From Trujillonella endophytica (GTDB lineage: Bacteria > Actinomycetota > Actinomycetes > Mycobacteriales > Geodermatophilaceae): a DNA stretch of 64,000 nt. The notes beneath the pieces were generated by a model. That model was not told where the DNA came from and made no database searches. It saw only the letters and a program-made list of their open reading frames with translations. Position numbers and translations under genes: made by a program. This document shows, in pieces, positions 26,032 through 34,328 of the stretch. The stretch spans positions 620,001-684,000 of the forward strand of contig NZ_JABGCI010000001.1 in the NCBI RefSeq assembly GCF_019799905.1, read 5' to 3'. The stretch's first letter is position 1. Every line of letters begins with the position of its first letter.

Positions 26032-26805
26032 TCAGCCGGCGGGGGACATCGGGCGGCCGTGCCGCCAGTAGCCGATGGCGTGGTGCTGGGCGCGGCCCAG
26101 CCCCCAGCGTGAGCGGAGGTCGGCGCGGATGGCCCGGACGGCGGCGGACTCCGCGCCCACCCAGGCGAAGACGTCGTCCCCGGCCGGGTCCAGCCCCGCC
26201 ACCGCATCGGCGAGCAGCGTGCTCTCCCCGGGCGGTGTGTCCCCGCGGTGCAGCCACCGAACGGTCACACCCGTCGGGGCGACGAGCGGCTGCTCCTCCT
26301 CGGGCCCGGCGACCTCCACCAGCGCCAGCCCGGTGGTCGCCGGCGCCGCCTCGGCGAGGATGCGGCTGATCGCCGGCAGCGCGGTCTCGTCGCCGGCCAG
26401 GAGCACGGTCGCGGCGGGACGGACGCCCAGGTCACCGCTCCCGGCGATCCCGAGGACGCCGCCAGGGGCAGCGGCCGCCGCCCAGGCAGCGGCTGGTCCG
26501 TCCCCGTGCAGCACGAAGTCGATCTCCACCTCGCCACGGGCCGGGTCCTGCCTCCGGGCGGTGTAGCTGCGCAGCGCGACCCCGTGGGAGCCGACCGGCC
26601 AGACGACGCGGCCGTCGCGCGCCACCTGCGGCCAGCGGGGCGCCGGGTCGTCGACGCGGGGCACCAGCAGGTTGACCGTCGGCCCGGCGGCGGCCACCGC
26701 CTCCGCCGTCCCGGTCAGCACGACCCGGCGCACGGTGGGGGTCGGGGCGGTGACCGCGACGACGGTGAGGACGTCCACGGCGCGCAGGCCGTCGGGAGCA
26801 GTCAC
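26032..26805 (-). CDS. Siderophore-interacting protein (FAD/NAD(P)-type ferric reductase)
   Basis: A 257-residue SIP/ViuB-family protein. The flavin-binding barrel ends with LRSYTARRQDPARGEVEIDF. LHGDGPAAAWAAAAAPG follows, and the nucleotide-binding half holds LLAGDETALPAISRILAEA. The C-terminal FAWVGAESAAVRAIRADLR and HHAIGYWRHG are family hallmarks. Such enzymes reduce ferric siderophores in the cytoplasm so that iron is released. No siderophore transporter or biosynthesis gene is near. The GTG at 26805 stands seven bases after TACCCT and has no ribosome site, which suggests a leaderless mRNA. No IdeR/DtxR-type iron box was found by eye. Confidence 0.85.
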   Translation of the reverse strand: MTAPDGLRAVDVLTVVAVTAPTPTVRRVVLTGTAEAVAAAGPTVNLLVPRVDDPAPRWPQVARDGRVVWPVGSHGVALRSYTARRQDPARGEVEIDFVLHGDGPAAAWAAAAAPGGVLGIAGSGDLGVRPAATVLLAGDETALPAISRILAEAAPATTGLALVEVAGPEEEQPLVAPTGVTVRWLHRGDTPPGESTLLADAVAGLDPAGDDVFAWVGAESAAVRAIRADLRSRWGLGRAQHHAIGYWRHGRPMSPAG

Positions 26806-27128
26806 ACGGCAGAGGGTAGGCAGCGCGACCCCGGCCGCGGCCCGTGGCCCGGATGTGGGCCGACCCGGCCGACCCCGGGGGAATGGAGTCGACCGGGCCG
26901 GCGATCGAGGACGGAGAGGTGACCCTCGGTAGCTGGACCGTCCGTGCTGACCAGCGTCTACCCGACATCCCTGCCCGTCGATGACCACGCTACGTCACCG
27001 GAGACGCGGTCGCAGCGCCCGCAGGAGTGAACCTGGCTCCCGCGCGGGTGATGTGTGTCGCGGTCGTCCGGGGGGCAGGCAGCCGGGCAGGCGGAGCCGA
27101 GACGCGGCTCTGCACCGGGGAGGGCGAC
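26806..27128. promoter_or_regulatory. Divergent intergenic region; leaderless-type -10 for the SIP gene
   Basis: No gene is supported in these 323 bp. On the minus strand TACCCT (26818-26813) precedes the SIP GTG by seven bases. The half near 27129 carries only the ribosome site GGGAGGG of the next gene; its promoter was not identified. Confidence 0.45.
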
Positions 27129-27344
27129 ATGGCGGACGACCTGCAGAAGGGCGACCACGTCACGTGGAAGAGCCACGGCGGCGAGGCCGAGGGAACCGTC
27201 CAACGCAAGATCACGAAGGACACCGAGGCGGCCGGCCGCAAGGTCAAGGCCAGCCCGGACGACCCGCAGTACGAGGTCGAGAGCGAGAAGAGCGGGGGGA
27301 CGGCGGTGCACAAGCCGTCGGCCCTGCACGAGAAGAAGAAGTGA
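27129..27344 (+). CDS. DUF2945 (HVA1 Tudor-like) small protein
   Basis: The 71-residue basic protein matches the small HVA1/Tudor-like family as I remember it: KGDHVTWKSHGGEAEGTVQR, KITKDTEAAGRKVKASPDDP and YEVESEKSGGTAVHKPSAL cover the whole domain, and the tail is EKKK. The fold is a small SH3/Tudor-like barrel; its bacterial role is unknown. GGGAGGG stands five bases before the ATG. A DUF2795-type gene begins 41 bp downstream on the same strand, so they are likely co-transcribed. Confidence 0.75.
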   Translation: MADDLQKGDHVTWKSHGGEAEGTVQRKITKDTEAAGRKVKASPDDPQYEVESEKSGGTAVHKPSALHEKKK

Positions 27345-27384
27345 TCCCCGGAACCACGGCACGACCAGCACACAGGAGGCACCC

Positions 27385-27816
27385 GTGAGCGAGAGCGACG
27401 ACCAGTTCGCCGGCGTTTCATCGCGCAGCACCAAGCACAACCCGCGCCTCGACGAGGAACTCGAGCACGAGATCCAGGGGATGCTCAAGGCCGAGCACGC
27501 CACCCGCTCGCACGAGTGGCGCGAGGTCGAGCCGGTGGCCGAGGGCGAGCCGGACCTCACGTCGGACCCGAGCGGGACGCTCGTCGGTGGCGTCCCGGAG
27601 GGCATGACCGAGGACGCCGTCGTCGCCCGGGCGGAACTGGCCCGGTGGCTGGTCCGCGCCGACTTCCCCAACAGCGGCCCCGACCTGGTCGAGGCGGCAC
27701 TGGACCACCGCGCACCCGACGTCGTGATCGACGAGCTGCGCCGGCTGCCCGACGGCGAGACCTACGAGCGGATCGGCGACGTCGTCCGCGCCCTGGGGTA
27801 CCCGACGGAGACCTGA
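27385..27816 (+). CDS. DUF2795-type domain protein
   Basis: A 143-residue acidic protein. The first 75 residues are polar and likely disordered (STKHNPRLDEELEHEIQGML). The C-terminal part, ARAELARWLVRADFPNSGPDLVEAALDH to LPDGETYERIGDVVRALGY, resembles the small helical DUF2795 domain found in many actinobacterial and radiation-tolerant species. Its role is unknown. GTG follows AGGAGG at normal spacing. It follows the DUF2945 gene; such small proteins often belong to stress regulons, but no promoter evidence for that is visible. Confidence 0.65.
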   Translation: MSESDDQFAGVSSRSTKHNPRLDEELEHEIQGMLKAEHATRSHEWREVEPVAEGEPDLTSDPSGTLVGGVPEGMTEDAVVARAELARWLVRADFPNSGPDLVEAALDHRAPDVVIDELRRLPDGETYERIGDVVRALGYPTET

Positions 27817-27838
27817 CGGGCCGGAGGGGCGGGCCGGC

Positions 27839-28765
27839 TCAGCTGTCGGCCTGCTCCTCCTGCTCGTCCTCGGCGATCTCCTCCGCGCCCCGGCGGCGGA
27901 AGAGCTTCGAGCCGGGGAAGCCCTTCACCACCTGACGCAGGTCCTGCATCGTGTCGACGAGGTCGTGCACGTCGGGCCCCACGCCCTCGAGAGTCTTGAG
28001 CACGGGCAGCACGTCGTCGTCCAGGTGGCCCAGCAGGGTGGGCAGCCGGTCGATCATCTCGACCATCGCCTCGATCTCCCGCGGCTCCATCGTCTCGGCC
28101 AGGCGCTGCACCACCGGGACCAGCTGCTTCAGCGGACCCTCGAAGCCGGCCAGCAGCGGATCGACCCGGGAGACGACGTCCTCGGCCCGGGCGACGGCGC
28201 CCTCCGACCGCTCGATCGTCGTCCCGACGGCGTCGATGGCCTCGTCGGCCTTCTTCTGGGTGTCCCCGACGGCGCTGATGGCCTCGTCGGCCTTCTTCTG
28301 GGTGTCCCCGACGGCGCTGATGGCCTCGTCGGCCTTCTTCTGGGTGTCCCCGACGGCGCTGATGGCCTCGTCGGCCTTCTTCTGGGTGTCCCCGACGGCG
28401 CTGATGGCCTCGTCGGCCTTCTTCTGGGTGTCGCCGACGGCGCTGATGGCCTCGTCGGCCTTCTTCTGGGTGTCCCCGACGGCGCTGATGGCCTCGTCGG
28501 CCTCCTGCAGCGTGCCTCCGGCGCGGGTGATCGTCTCGTCGGCGCGCTCCCTGGTCGCCTCGAGGGCGGTCACCGCGCGGTCGGCCCGGTCCAGCAGGCC
28601 CTCGACGGACGAGACGGCGGCGGACACGCGGTCCAGCAGGCCCTCGATCCGGCTCACGGCGGTGACCACGCGCGGCACGAGCGCGACGGCCTCGGACAAA
28701 CCCTCCCGGAGCCCGTCGACCGCGGCCAGGACGTCGGAGGGACCAGGGATCGAGGGCAGGCGCAC
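27839..28765 (-). CDS. Coiled-coil protein with 14-residue tandem repeats
   Basis: A 308-residue, almost wholly helical protein. A leading amphipathic part (VDGLREGLSEAVALVPRVV) comes first. Then six near-identical copies of QKKADEAISAVGDT follow, about residues 94-177, and then AIDAVGTTIERSEGAVARAE. The repeat is exactly two heptads, which suits a continuous coiled coil. The C-terminal part (ETMEPREIEAMVEMIDRLPT, VLPVLKTLEGVGPDVHDLVD) resembles small actinobacterial proteins whose family I cannot name. The tail is acidic. There is no signal peptide. The GTG start has little ribosome site. It is divergent from the LCP-like gene. Confidence 0.65.
   Translation of the reverse strand: MRLPSIPGPSDVLAAVDGLREGLSEAVALVPRVVTAVSRIEGLLDRVSAAVSSVEGLLDRADRAVTALEATRERADETITRAGGTLQEADEAISAVGDTQKKADEAISAVGDTQKKADEAISAVGDTQKKADEAISAVGDTQKKADEAISAVGDTQKKADEAISAVGDTQKKADEAIDAVGTTIERSEGAVARAEDVVSRVDPLLAGFEGPLKQLVPVVQRLAETMEPREIEAMVEMIDRLPTLLGHLDDDVLPVLKTLEGVGPDVHDLVDTMQDLRQVVKGFPGSKLFRRRGAEEIAEDEQEEQADS
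28235..28486 (-). repeat. Six tandem copies of a 42-bp in-frame unit
   Basis: Units begin at 28235, 28277, 28319, 28361, 28403 and 28445, and a decaying seventh copy runs to about 28503. The copies are identical apart from about one base in one unit near 28431 and slight change at the ends. They encode the 14-residue coiled-coil repeat. Confidence 0.95.
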
Positions 28766-28936
28766 GTCCCGACGCTACGTCCGTGACCGATCCGTCGCCG
28801 GACGATCTCCGCGCGTCACCCGTCCGGAGCGGCGCTGGGACGTATCGTGAGGGGCCGCCTCCGAAGCGTGTGCGGTTGTGCTCGCGTGCGCGGGTACGGG
28901 GACGGGCACGGACCACGACGATGGGATGTCGACGCG

Positions 28937-31126
28937 GTGGGGGACTCGCGAGCTGAGGGCGGTGCCGGGAACGGCGCGGTCGGTGCGAACAGCGAGCCGC
29001 TGACCCTCGAGCAGCTGATCGCCCGCCAGGGCGCCGGGCCGAGCGGTCGTCGCGCGGCCCGTCGTACCGGCGACGTCCCCATCCCTCTGCTGCCGGGCGA
29101 GTCGCTGCCCCCTCACCGCGGTCCCCGTCCCGCCGTCCCGCCGGCCGGCGCCCGACCAGCCGGGCGACCCGCGGGAGCCACGCGGCTGCCGGCCGCCGCT
29201 CCTGCGGCAGCCGCCGACACGCCGCCGCCCGCCCGCGGGCTGCCCCCGGTGCCCGGAGCCCCTCCGCAGCAGCCGGCGCCGGCCGCCGCCGTGCCGCCGA
29301 AGCCCGCAGTGCCGTCTCCGGTGCCGTCCGCCGCGCCCCCCGCCGCCGCAGCGAACGGCCGGCCGGCACCCGCCGCCAACGGCCGGCCGGCAGCCGCCGC
29401 GGGCGTCCGGTACAGCCAGCCGGTGCCCCCGCTGCCCGGCGTCGGTCCGGGGGTGCAGCGCAGCGGACCCGTCCCGGCGCTGGCCGGGGTGCGGTACAGC
29501 CAGCCGGTGCCCCCGCTGCCCGGCGGTGGTCCGTCCGGGCTGCAGCCCGTCGCGCGGCCGGGCCGGCCGCTGCCCCCGATCCCCGGGCTCGACGCCCCCG
29601 GCCGGTCCGGGGCCACGGTGGCGCCCCGGCCGCCGCGCCGTGAGAGCCGAGCCGCCCGCCGCGCGGCGCGCAGCCCGGGTCGGCGTCGCATGGTCCGGCT
29701 CGCCCAGGGCGTGGCGGCGCTCGTCGCCCTCGTCCTCGCCTTCCACGTGGGTCTGTACGTCTACGTCGACAACAGCATCGAGCGCGTCCAGGCCCTGGAC
29801 GTCGACGCCCCGGAGATCGTCGCCCCGCGGCTGCAGGAGGGCGCGGCCACCTACCTCGTCGTGGGCACCGGGCTCCCGGGCGCCGAGGGCCCCGGTGGGG
29901 TGGCGGCACTGCTGGCTCGCGTCGCGCCCGACGAGCAGTCCGCCGTGCTGGTCAGCCTGCCGCCGACGGCGCTGGTCGACACCCCGGCCTGCCGTGCCGC
30001 CGACGGGGACGTGCGCGAGCCCGTCACCGAGGCGTTCGGGAACTCCCTGCTCGAGGGCGGTCCCGCCTGCATGGTGCGTGCCGTCCAGCAGTTGTCCGGC
30101 CTGCGCGTCGACCACTACCTCGGCGTCGACCTCGCGCGGCTGCCGGACATGGTCGACGCGCTCGACGGCATCCCGGTCTGCCTGCCCACCGTCACCCCCG
30201 CCTGGGCCGCGGCTGCCGACCCCCTGCCGGCCGGGGCCTCCGAGCTCGACGGCGCGCGGGCCGCCGGCTGGCTGCGCCCCGGGGACGCCGCGGCCGACGC
30301 CGGCGGGACGGCGGTCGCCGAGCGCGCGCAGGTCCTGCTCACCTCCACGCTCCGGCAGGCCATGTCGTGGGGCGTGCTCGGCAATCCGGCCCGGCTCACC
30401 TCGTTCCTGACCCGCGCCGCCGATGCGCTCACCGTCGACGACGCCACCAACCTCGGGGACCTGCGCACCCTGGCCGGCACCCTGGGCGACCTCTCCGGCG
30501 ACGCCGTCCAGCGCACCGCCCTGCCGGTGACCCAGGTGGGCTACGTGCCCGCCGGCACGGACGAGGCGTTCGTGCTGCTGGACCGCACCGCCACCCGTGC
30601 CCTGTTCGAGTCGGTCCTCGAGGAGGGCCGGGTGCCCGTCGCGGCGCAGCCCGAGGAGACCGCCGCGGCGCCCGCGCCCCCCGCGGAGCAGCCGGCCGCC
30701 GTTCCGGCCGAGCCGCCGGTGGTCCCGCCGTCCGAGGTCACGCTCGACGTCCGCAACGGCACCGCGACCGCCGGGCTGGCGACCACCGTCGCCGATCGGC
30801 TGCGCGACCAGGGCTTCGTCGTCGGCGAGGTGGGCAACGAGCCGGGCGGGGTGGCGCGGACCGTCGTGCGGCACGGCCCCGGCGTCGTCGCCCAGGCCCG
30901 GACGGTGGCGGCCGCGGTGCCGAACTCGGTCCTGGAGCCCAGCGACGCCATCGGCGACACCGTGCGGCTCGTCGTGGGCCCGGACTACACGACCGTGGTG
31001 GCGCCACCGGCCCCCGCGCCGGCGGCTGCGCCGACGGCTGCCACCACCGAGGCCGCTGCCCAGCCGGCGGGGGACACCGTCGCGGTCGAGGCGCAGCCGG
31101 CGTCCGCCTCGGTCAGCTGCGCCTGA
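28937..31126 (+). CDS. LCP (LytR-CpsA-Psr)-like protein with LytR_C domain, degenerate core
   Basis: About 729 residues. The long Pro/Ala-rich cytoplasmic N-terminus (to about 250) contains a repeated stretch, VRYSQPVPPLPG, twice 28 residues apart. One membrane helix follows (about 252-277, VRLAQGVAALVALVLAFHV), then an LCP-like extracellular domain (about 290-500). A C-terminal LytR_C-like domain is recognisable in EVTLDVRNGTATAGLATTVADRLRDQGF. LCP enzymes attach glycopolymers to peptidoglycan. Here the usual phosphate-binding residues look missing: TYLVVGTGLPG replaces the GxDxR motif and VSLPPTALVD replaces SIPRDT. It may therefore be an inactive or divergent member. The GTG start is uncertain. 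Confidence 0.65.
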   Translation: MGDSRAEGGAGNGAVGANSEPLTLEQLIARQGAGPSGRRAARRTGDVPIPLLPGESLPPHRGPRPAVPPAGARPAGRPAGATRLPAAAPAAAADTPPPARGLPPVPGAPPQQPAPAAAVPPKPAVPSPVPSAAPPAAAANGRPAPAANGRPAAAAGVRYSQPVPPLPGVGPGVQRSGPVPALAGVRYSQPVPPLPGGGPSGLQPVARPGRPLPPIPGLDAPGRSGATVAPRPPRRESRAARRAARSPGRRRMVRLAQGVAALVALVLAFHVGLYVYVDNSIERVQALDVDAPEIVAPRLQEGAATYLVVGTGLPGAEGPGGVAALLARVAPDEQSAVLVSLPPTALVDTPACRAADGDVREPVTEAFGNSLLEGGPACMVRAVQQLSGLRVDHYLGVDLARLPDMVDALDGIPVCLPTVTPAWAAAADPLPAGASELDGARAAGWLRPGDAAADAGGTAVAERAQVLLTSTLRQAMSWGVLGNPARLTSFLTRAADALTVDDATNLGDLRTLAGTLGDLSGDAVQRTALPVTQVGYVPAGTDEAFVLLDRTATRALFESVLEEGRVPVAAQPEETAAAPAPPAEQPAAVPAEPPVVPPSEVTLDVRNGTATAGLATTVADRLRDQGFVVGEVGNEPGGVARTVVRHGPGVVAQARTVAAAVPNSVLEPSDAIGDTVRLVVGPDYTTVVAPPAPAPAAAPTAATTEAAAQPAGDTVAVEAQPASASVSCA

Positions 31127-31170
31127 GCGTTGCGGGACCGGCCGGCCGGCACGACCGAGCCACGAGAAGA

Positions 31171-31340
31171 CCGCACCCCCGGAAAGACCGCACCCCCGGA
31201 AAGACCGCACCCCCGGAAAGACCGCACCCCCGGAAAGACCGCACCCCCGGAAAGACCGCACCCCCGGAAAGACCGCACCCCCGGAAAGACCGCACCCCCG
31301 GAAAGACCGCACCCCCGGAGAGACCGCACCCCCGGGCGCG
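31171..31340. repeat. 17-bp minisatellite, ten units
   Basis: CCGCACCCCCGGAAAGA repeats perfectly eight times (31171-31306). A ninth unit has one change, and a tenth merges into the terminator arm. It lies between the convergent LCP and pstB genes. The core CCGCACCCCCGG equals the left arm of the adjacent terminator. Confidence 0.97.
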
Positions 31341-31358
31341 TGGCGCCCGGGGGTGCGG
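31324..31358. terminator. Perfect 16-bp hairpin between convergent genes
   Basis: CCGCACCCCCGGGCGC pairs perfectly with its complement at 31343-31358 around a 3-nt loop. It ends pstB (-) and probably also the LCP gene (+). Confidence 0.85.
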
Positions 31359-31378
31359 TGGGGGAACGAGCGGTCAGG

Positions 31379-32158
31379 TCACCCGAAGCGGCCGGAGATG
31401 TAGTCCTCCGTGGCCTTCTGGTCGGGGTTGCTGAAGATCTTCTCGGTCGGGTTGAACTCGATGAGCCGGCCGGGCTGGCCGACGCCGTTGAGGTTGAAGA
31501 AGCCGGTCTGCTCGCTCACGCGGGCGGCCTGCTGCATGTTGTGCGTGACGATCACGATGGTGAACCGCTCCTTGAGCTCGGCCATCAGGTCCTCGATGGC
31601 CAGCGTGGAGATGGGGTCCAGCGCGGAGCACGGCTCGTCCATGAGCAGCACGTCGGGCTCGACGGCGATCGCGCGGGCGATGCACAGCCGCTGCTGCTGG
31701 CCACCGGACAGACTGGAGCCGGGGCGGTCCAGACGGTCCTTGACCTCGTTCCAGAGGTTCGCGCCGCGCAGCGACTTCTCGACCAGCTCGTCGGTGTCGG
31801 ACTTCTTCATCCGCTTGCTGTTCAGCCGGTTGCCGGCGATGACGTTGTCGTAGATCGACATCGTCGGGAACGGGTTGGGCCGCTGGAAGACCATCCCGAT
31901 CTGCCGGCGGACGTCGACCGGGTCGACGTCACCGCCGTAGAGGTCCTGGCCGTCCATGACGACCTTGCCCTCCACACGCGCGCCGGGCAGCACCTCGTGC
32001 ATCCGGTTCAGCGAGCGCAGGAACGTGGACTTGCCGCAGCCGGACGGGCCGATGAGGGCCGTGATGCTGCGCGGCTCGATGGAGACGTTCACGCCCTCCA
32101 CGGCCAGGAAGTTGCCGTAGTAGATGTTGAGGTCGGAGACCTCGATGCGCTTGGCCAC
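31379..32158 (-). CDS. pstB: Phosphate ABC transporter ATP-binding protein
   Basis: The 259-residue ABC ATPase has Walker A GPSGCGKS at 37-44, signature LSGGQQQR at 150-157, Walker [13 protein letters not shown] at 170-181 and the switch His in [27 protein letters not shown] and [14 protein letters not shown] are PstB-specific. It powers high-affinity phosphate uptake with PstA and PstC. The GTG start follows AGGAGG. It is the last gene of pstSCAB, 25 bp after pstA, with a strong hairpin behind it. No phoU lies in the operon. Confidence 0.95.
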   Translation of the reverse strand: MAKRIEVSDLNIYYGNFLAVEGVNVSIEPRSITALIGPSGCGKSTFLRSLNRMHEVLPGARVEGKVVMDGQDLYGGDVDPVDVRRQIGMVFQRPNPFPTMSIYDNVIAGNRLNSKRMKKSDTDELVEKSLRGANLWNEVKDRLDRPGSSLSGGQQQRLCIARAIAVEPDVLLMDEPCSALDPISTLAIEDLMAELKERFTIVIVTHNMQQAARVSEQTGFFNLNGVGQPGRLIEFNPTEKIFSNPDQKATEDYISGRFG

Positions 32159-32183
32159 GTGGGTGTCCTCCTGGTCGGGCCGG

Positions 32184-33263
32184 TCAGCGACCGGTCTTGG
32201 GGGCGAAGAAGCGGCTGATCAGGCGGGCGAGGATGTTGAGCGCCATCACGAAGATGATCAGGACCAGCGCCGCCGTCCAGGCCCGGTCGATGAACGCCTG
32301 CGTGGCCGTCCCCGGCTGAGTGAGCTGGTAGAACGCGAACACAGGCAGCGTCGCCATGCGTCCGTCGAACGGGTTCAGATTGGTGCCGGTGATGAGACCG
32401 ACGGTGATGAGCAGGGGTGCAGTCTCACCGACGACGCGGGCCACGGACAAGGTGATCCCCGTCCCCAGCCCGGCGATCGCGGTGGGGAGCACGACCCTGA
32501 CGACCGTGCGCCACTTCGGCACGCCGAGGGCGAAGCTGGCCTCGCGCAGCTCGTTGGGCACGAGCTTGAGGACCTCTTCGCACGACCGGACGACGACCGG
32601 GATCATCAGCACGGAGAGGGCGACGGCGCCCATGATGCCCGCCCGGAAGCTGTTGCCGAACAGCAGCGTGAAGAGGGCGAAGGCGAAGAGACCCGCGACG
32701 ATCGACGGGATGCCGGTCATGACGTCGACGAAGAACGTGATCGCCTTCTTGAGCCGGCCGGTGCCGTACTCCACCAGGTAGATCGCCGTGAACAGCCCGA
32801 TGGGCACCGAGATGGCCGTCGCCACCAGCGTGATGATCAGCGTGCCGATGATGGCGTGGTAGGCGCCGCCGCCCTCGCCGACGACCCGGAACATCGACAT
32901 CCCGAAGAAGTCGCCGTCGAACCGCGCCAGGCCCTTGTCGAGCACCGTGTAGACCAGCGAGACCAGCGGGATCATCGCGATGCCGAACGCAGTGGTCACG
33001 AGGCAGGTCACGAGCCGGTCGGTGGCCTTGCGGCGGCCCTCGACGGCCCGGGTGACGACGTAGACGAGCAGCGTGCCCAGGATGACGCCGTAGATCACCG
33101 TCGAGGTGACGCTGAAGCCGGTCGCTGCGGACAGCGCGGCGCCGAGAGCGATGCCCAGGACGAAGAGCCCGAGCGGGGCGAAGCGGGGCAGCTTGCGCTG
33201 TACCCGGACCGGACCCGGCTGCGGCTCGGAGAGCTGCGGCGCGGACTGCGTGTCGGTGCTCAT
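32184..33263 (-). CDS. pstA: Phosphate ABC transporter permease PstA
   Basis: The 359-residue permease has a hydrophilic start, two leading membrane helices, then the transport domain with helices and the EAA loop [49 protein letters not shown] and the final [15 protein letters not shown] are typical of PstA. It forms the membrane channel with PstC. The ATG overlaps the pstC stop (ATGA), so translation is coupled. Confidence 0.93.
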   Translation of the reverse strand: MSTDTQSAPQLSEPQPGPVRVQRKLPRFAPLGLFVLGIALGAALSAATGFSVTSTVIYGVILGTLLVYVVTRAVEGRRKATDRLVTCLVTTAFGIAMIPLVSLVYTVLDKGLARFDGDFFGMSMFRVVGEGGGAYHAIIGTLIITLVATAISVPIGLFTAIYLVEYGTGRLKKAITFFVDVMTGIPSIVAGLFAFALFTLLFGNSFRAGIMGAVALSVLMIPVVVRSCEEVLKLVPNELREASFALGVPKWRTVVRVVLPTAIAGLGTGITLSVARVVGETAPLLITVGLITGTNLNPFDGRMATLPVFAFYQLTQPGTATQAFIDRAWTAALVLIIFVMALNILARLISRFFAPKTGR

Positions 33264-34216
33264 CAGTTGGCTCCGGAGAAGTCGGCACGCCGGTTGACGA
33301 CCCAGCGGGCGAGCATGTTGACCGCGAGGGTGATGAGGAACAGCACCAGGCCGCTGGCGATCAGGGTGTTGACCCCCAGGCCGGTGGCCTCGGGGAACCT
33401 CAGCGCGATGTTCGACGCGATCGTGGAGGGGTTCGAGTTGCTGATCAGGTTGATCGTGGCGCCCGCGCCGCCGGACAGGACGATGGCGACCGCCATGGTC
33501 TCGCCGAGCGCCCGGCCCAGGCCCAGCATGGCGCCGGCGATCACGCCCGACTTCCCGTAGGGCAGCACCGCCATCTTGATCATCTCCCACCGGGTCGCCC
33601 CCAGGGCGAGTGCCGCTTCGCGGTGCAGCGCCGGCGCCTGGCTGAAGACCTCGCGGGCGATCGCGGAGATGATCGGCAGGATCATCACCGCCAGCACCAG
33701 GCCGACGGTGAGCATCGTGCGGCCGCTGGTGGACGCCGGCCCGTCGAAGAGCGGGATCCAGCTCAGGTTGTCGGCGGCCCAGACGTGGAAGGGGACGAGC
33801 TGGGGCGCGAGTACCGCCAGGCCCCAGAAGCCGTAGACGACGCTGGGGATGGCCGCCAGCAGGTCGATGACGTACCCCATCGTGGCGGCGATCCGGCGTG
33901 GGGCGTAGTAGGTGATGTAGAGGGCGATGCCGACGGCGAGCGGAGTGGCGACCACCAGGGCGAGCAGCGCGCCGAGGAGGGTACCCACGATCAGCGGCCA
34001 GATGTAGCTGGCCAGGCCCTCGCCGCCGGGGATCTCCTCGGACGACGCGGTGAGAGCCGGGATCGCCTCGCTGATGAGGAAGGCGGCGACTCCGGCCAGG
34101 ACCAGCAGGATGAAGATGCCGGAGCCCTTGGCGGCGCCGGCGAAGATGCGGTCACCCGGCCGCCGGACTACGCGTTGCTGCGAGGGGGGTTCGGTCGGGG
34201 CCTTCGTGGCGGTCAC
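33263..34216 (-). CDS. pstC: Phosphate ABC transporter permease PstC
   Basis: The 317-residue permease has six membrane segments, the motif IPSVVYGFWGLAVLAP and the EAA loop HREAALALGATRWEMIKMAVLP. LGRALGETMAVAIVLSG is shared by PstC proteins. GTG at 34216 follows GGAG at good spacing. The gene is separated from pstS by 112 bp that hold a 16-bp hairpin, so pstCAB mRNA is probably read through at a lower level than pstS. Confidence 0.93.
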   Translation of the reverse strand: MTATKAPTEPPSQQRVVRRPGDRIFAGAAKGSGIFILLVLAGVAAFLISEAIPALTASSEEIPGGEGLASYIWPLIVGTLLGALLALVVATPLAVGIALYITYYAPRRIAATMGYVIDLLAAIPSVVYGFWGLAVLAPQLVPFHVWAADNLSWIPLFDGPASTSGRTMLTVGLVLAVMILPIISAIAREVFSQAPALHREAALALGATRWEMIKMAVLPYGKSGVIAGAMLGLGRALGETMAVAIVLSGGAGATINLISNSNPSTIASNIALRFPEATGLGVNTLIASGLVLFLITLAVNMLARWVVNRRADFSGAN

Positions 34217-34278
34217 CGCTGCTCCGTGGGAGGGGTTCGTGGATGCCTGGTGGCTGGGGTGTTCGGGTCCGGGCGGTG

Positions 34279-34316
34279 CGGTGGCCCGGGGCGTCTCTCG
34301 ACGCCCCGGGCCACCG
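34279..34316 (-). terminator. Attenuating hairpin between pstS and pstC
   Basis: CGGTGGCCCGGGGCGT pairs perfectly with its complement around a 6-nt loop, 13 bp after the pstS stop. It would favour more binding protein than permease mRNA. Confidence 0.75.
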
Positions 34317-34328
34317 TGGTAGCCGTGC

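Noticed and set aside
28235..28503. Regular 42-bp repeats as a CRISPR array
   Set aside because: Units are contiguous without spacers, in frame, and encode a coiled coil; no cas genes are present.
27951..28850. Plus-strand frames with repeated SSAFFWVSPTAL opposite the coiled-coil gene
   Set aside because: Antisense reading of the 42-bp repeat. The minus frame has the plausible protein composition.
31171..31340. 17-bp repeats as a CRISPR array or as coding sequence on either strand
   Set aside because: There are no spacers, and the reading frames through it (RSFRGCGLSGGAV-like or PPERPHPRKDRT-like) are simple repeats without starts or domains.
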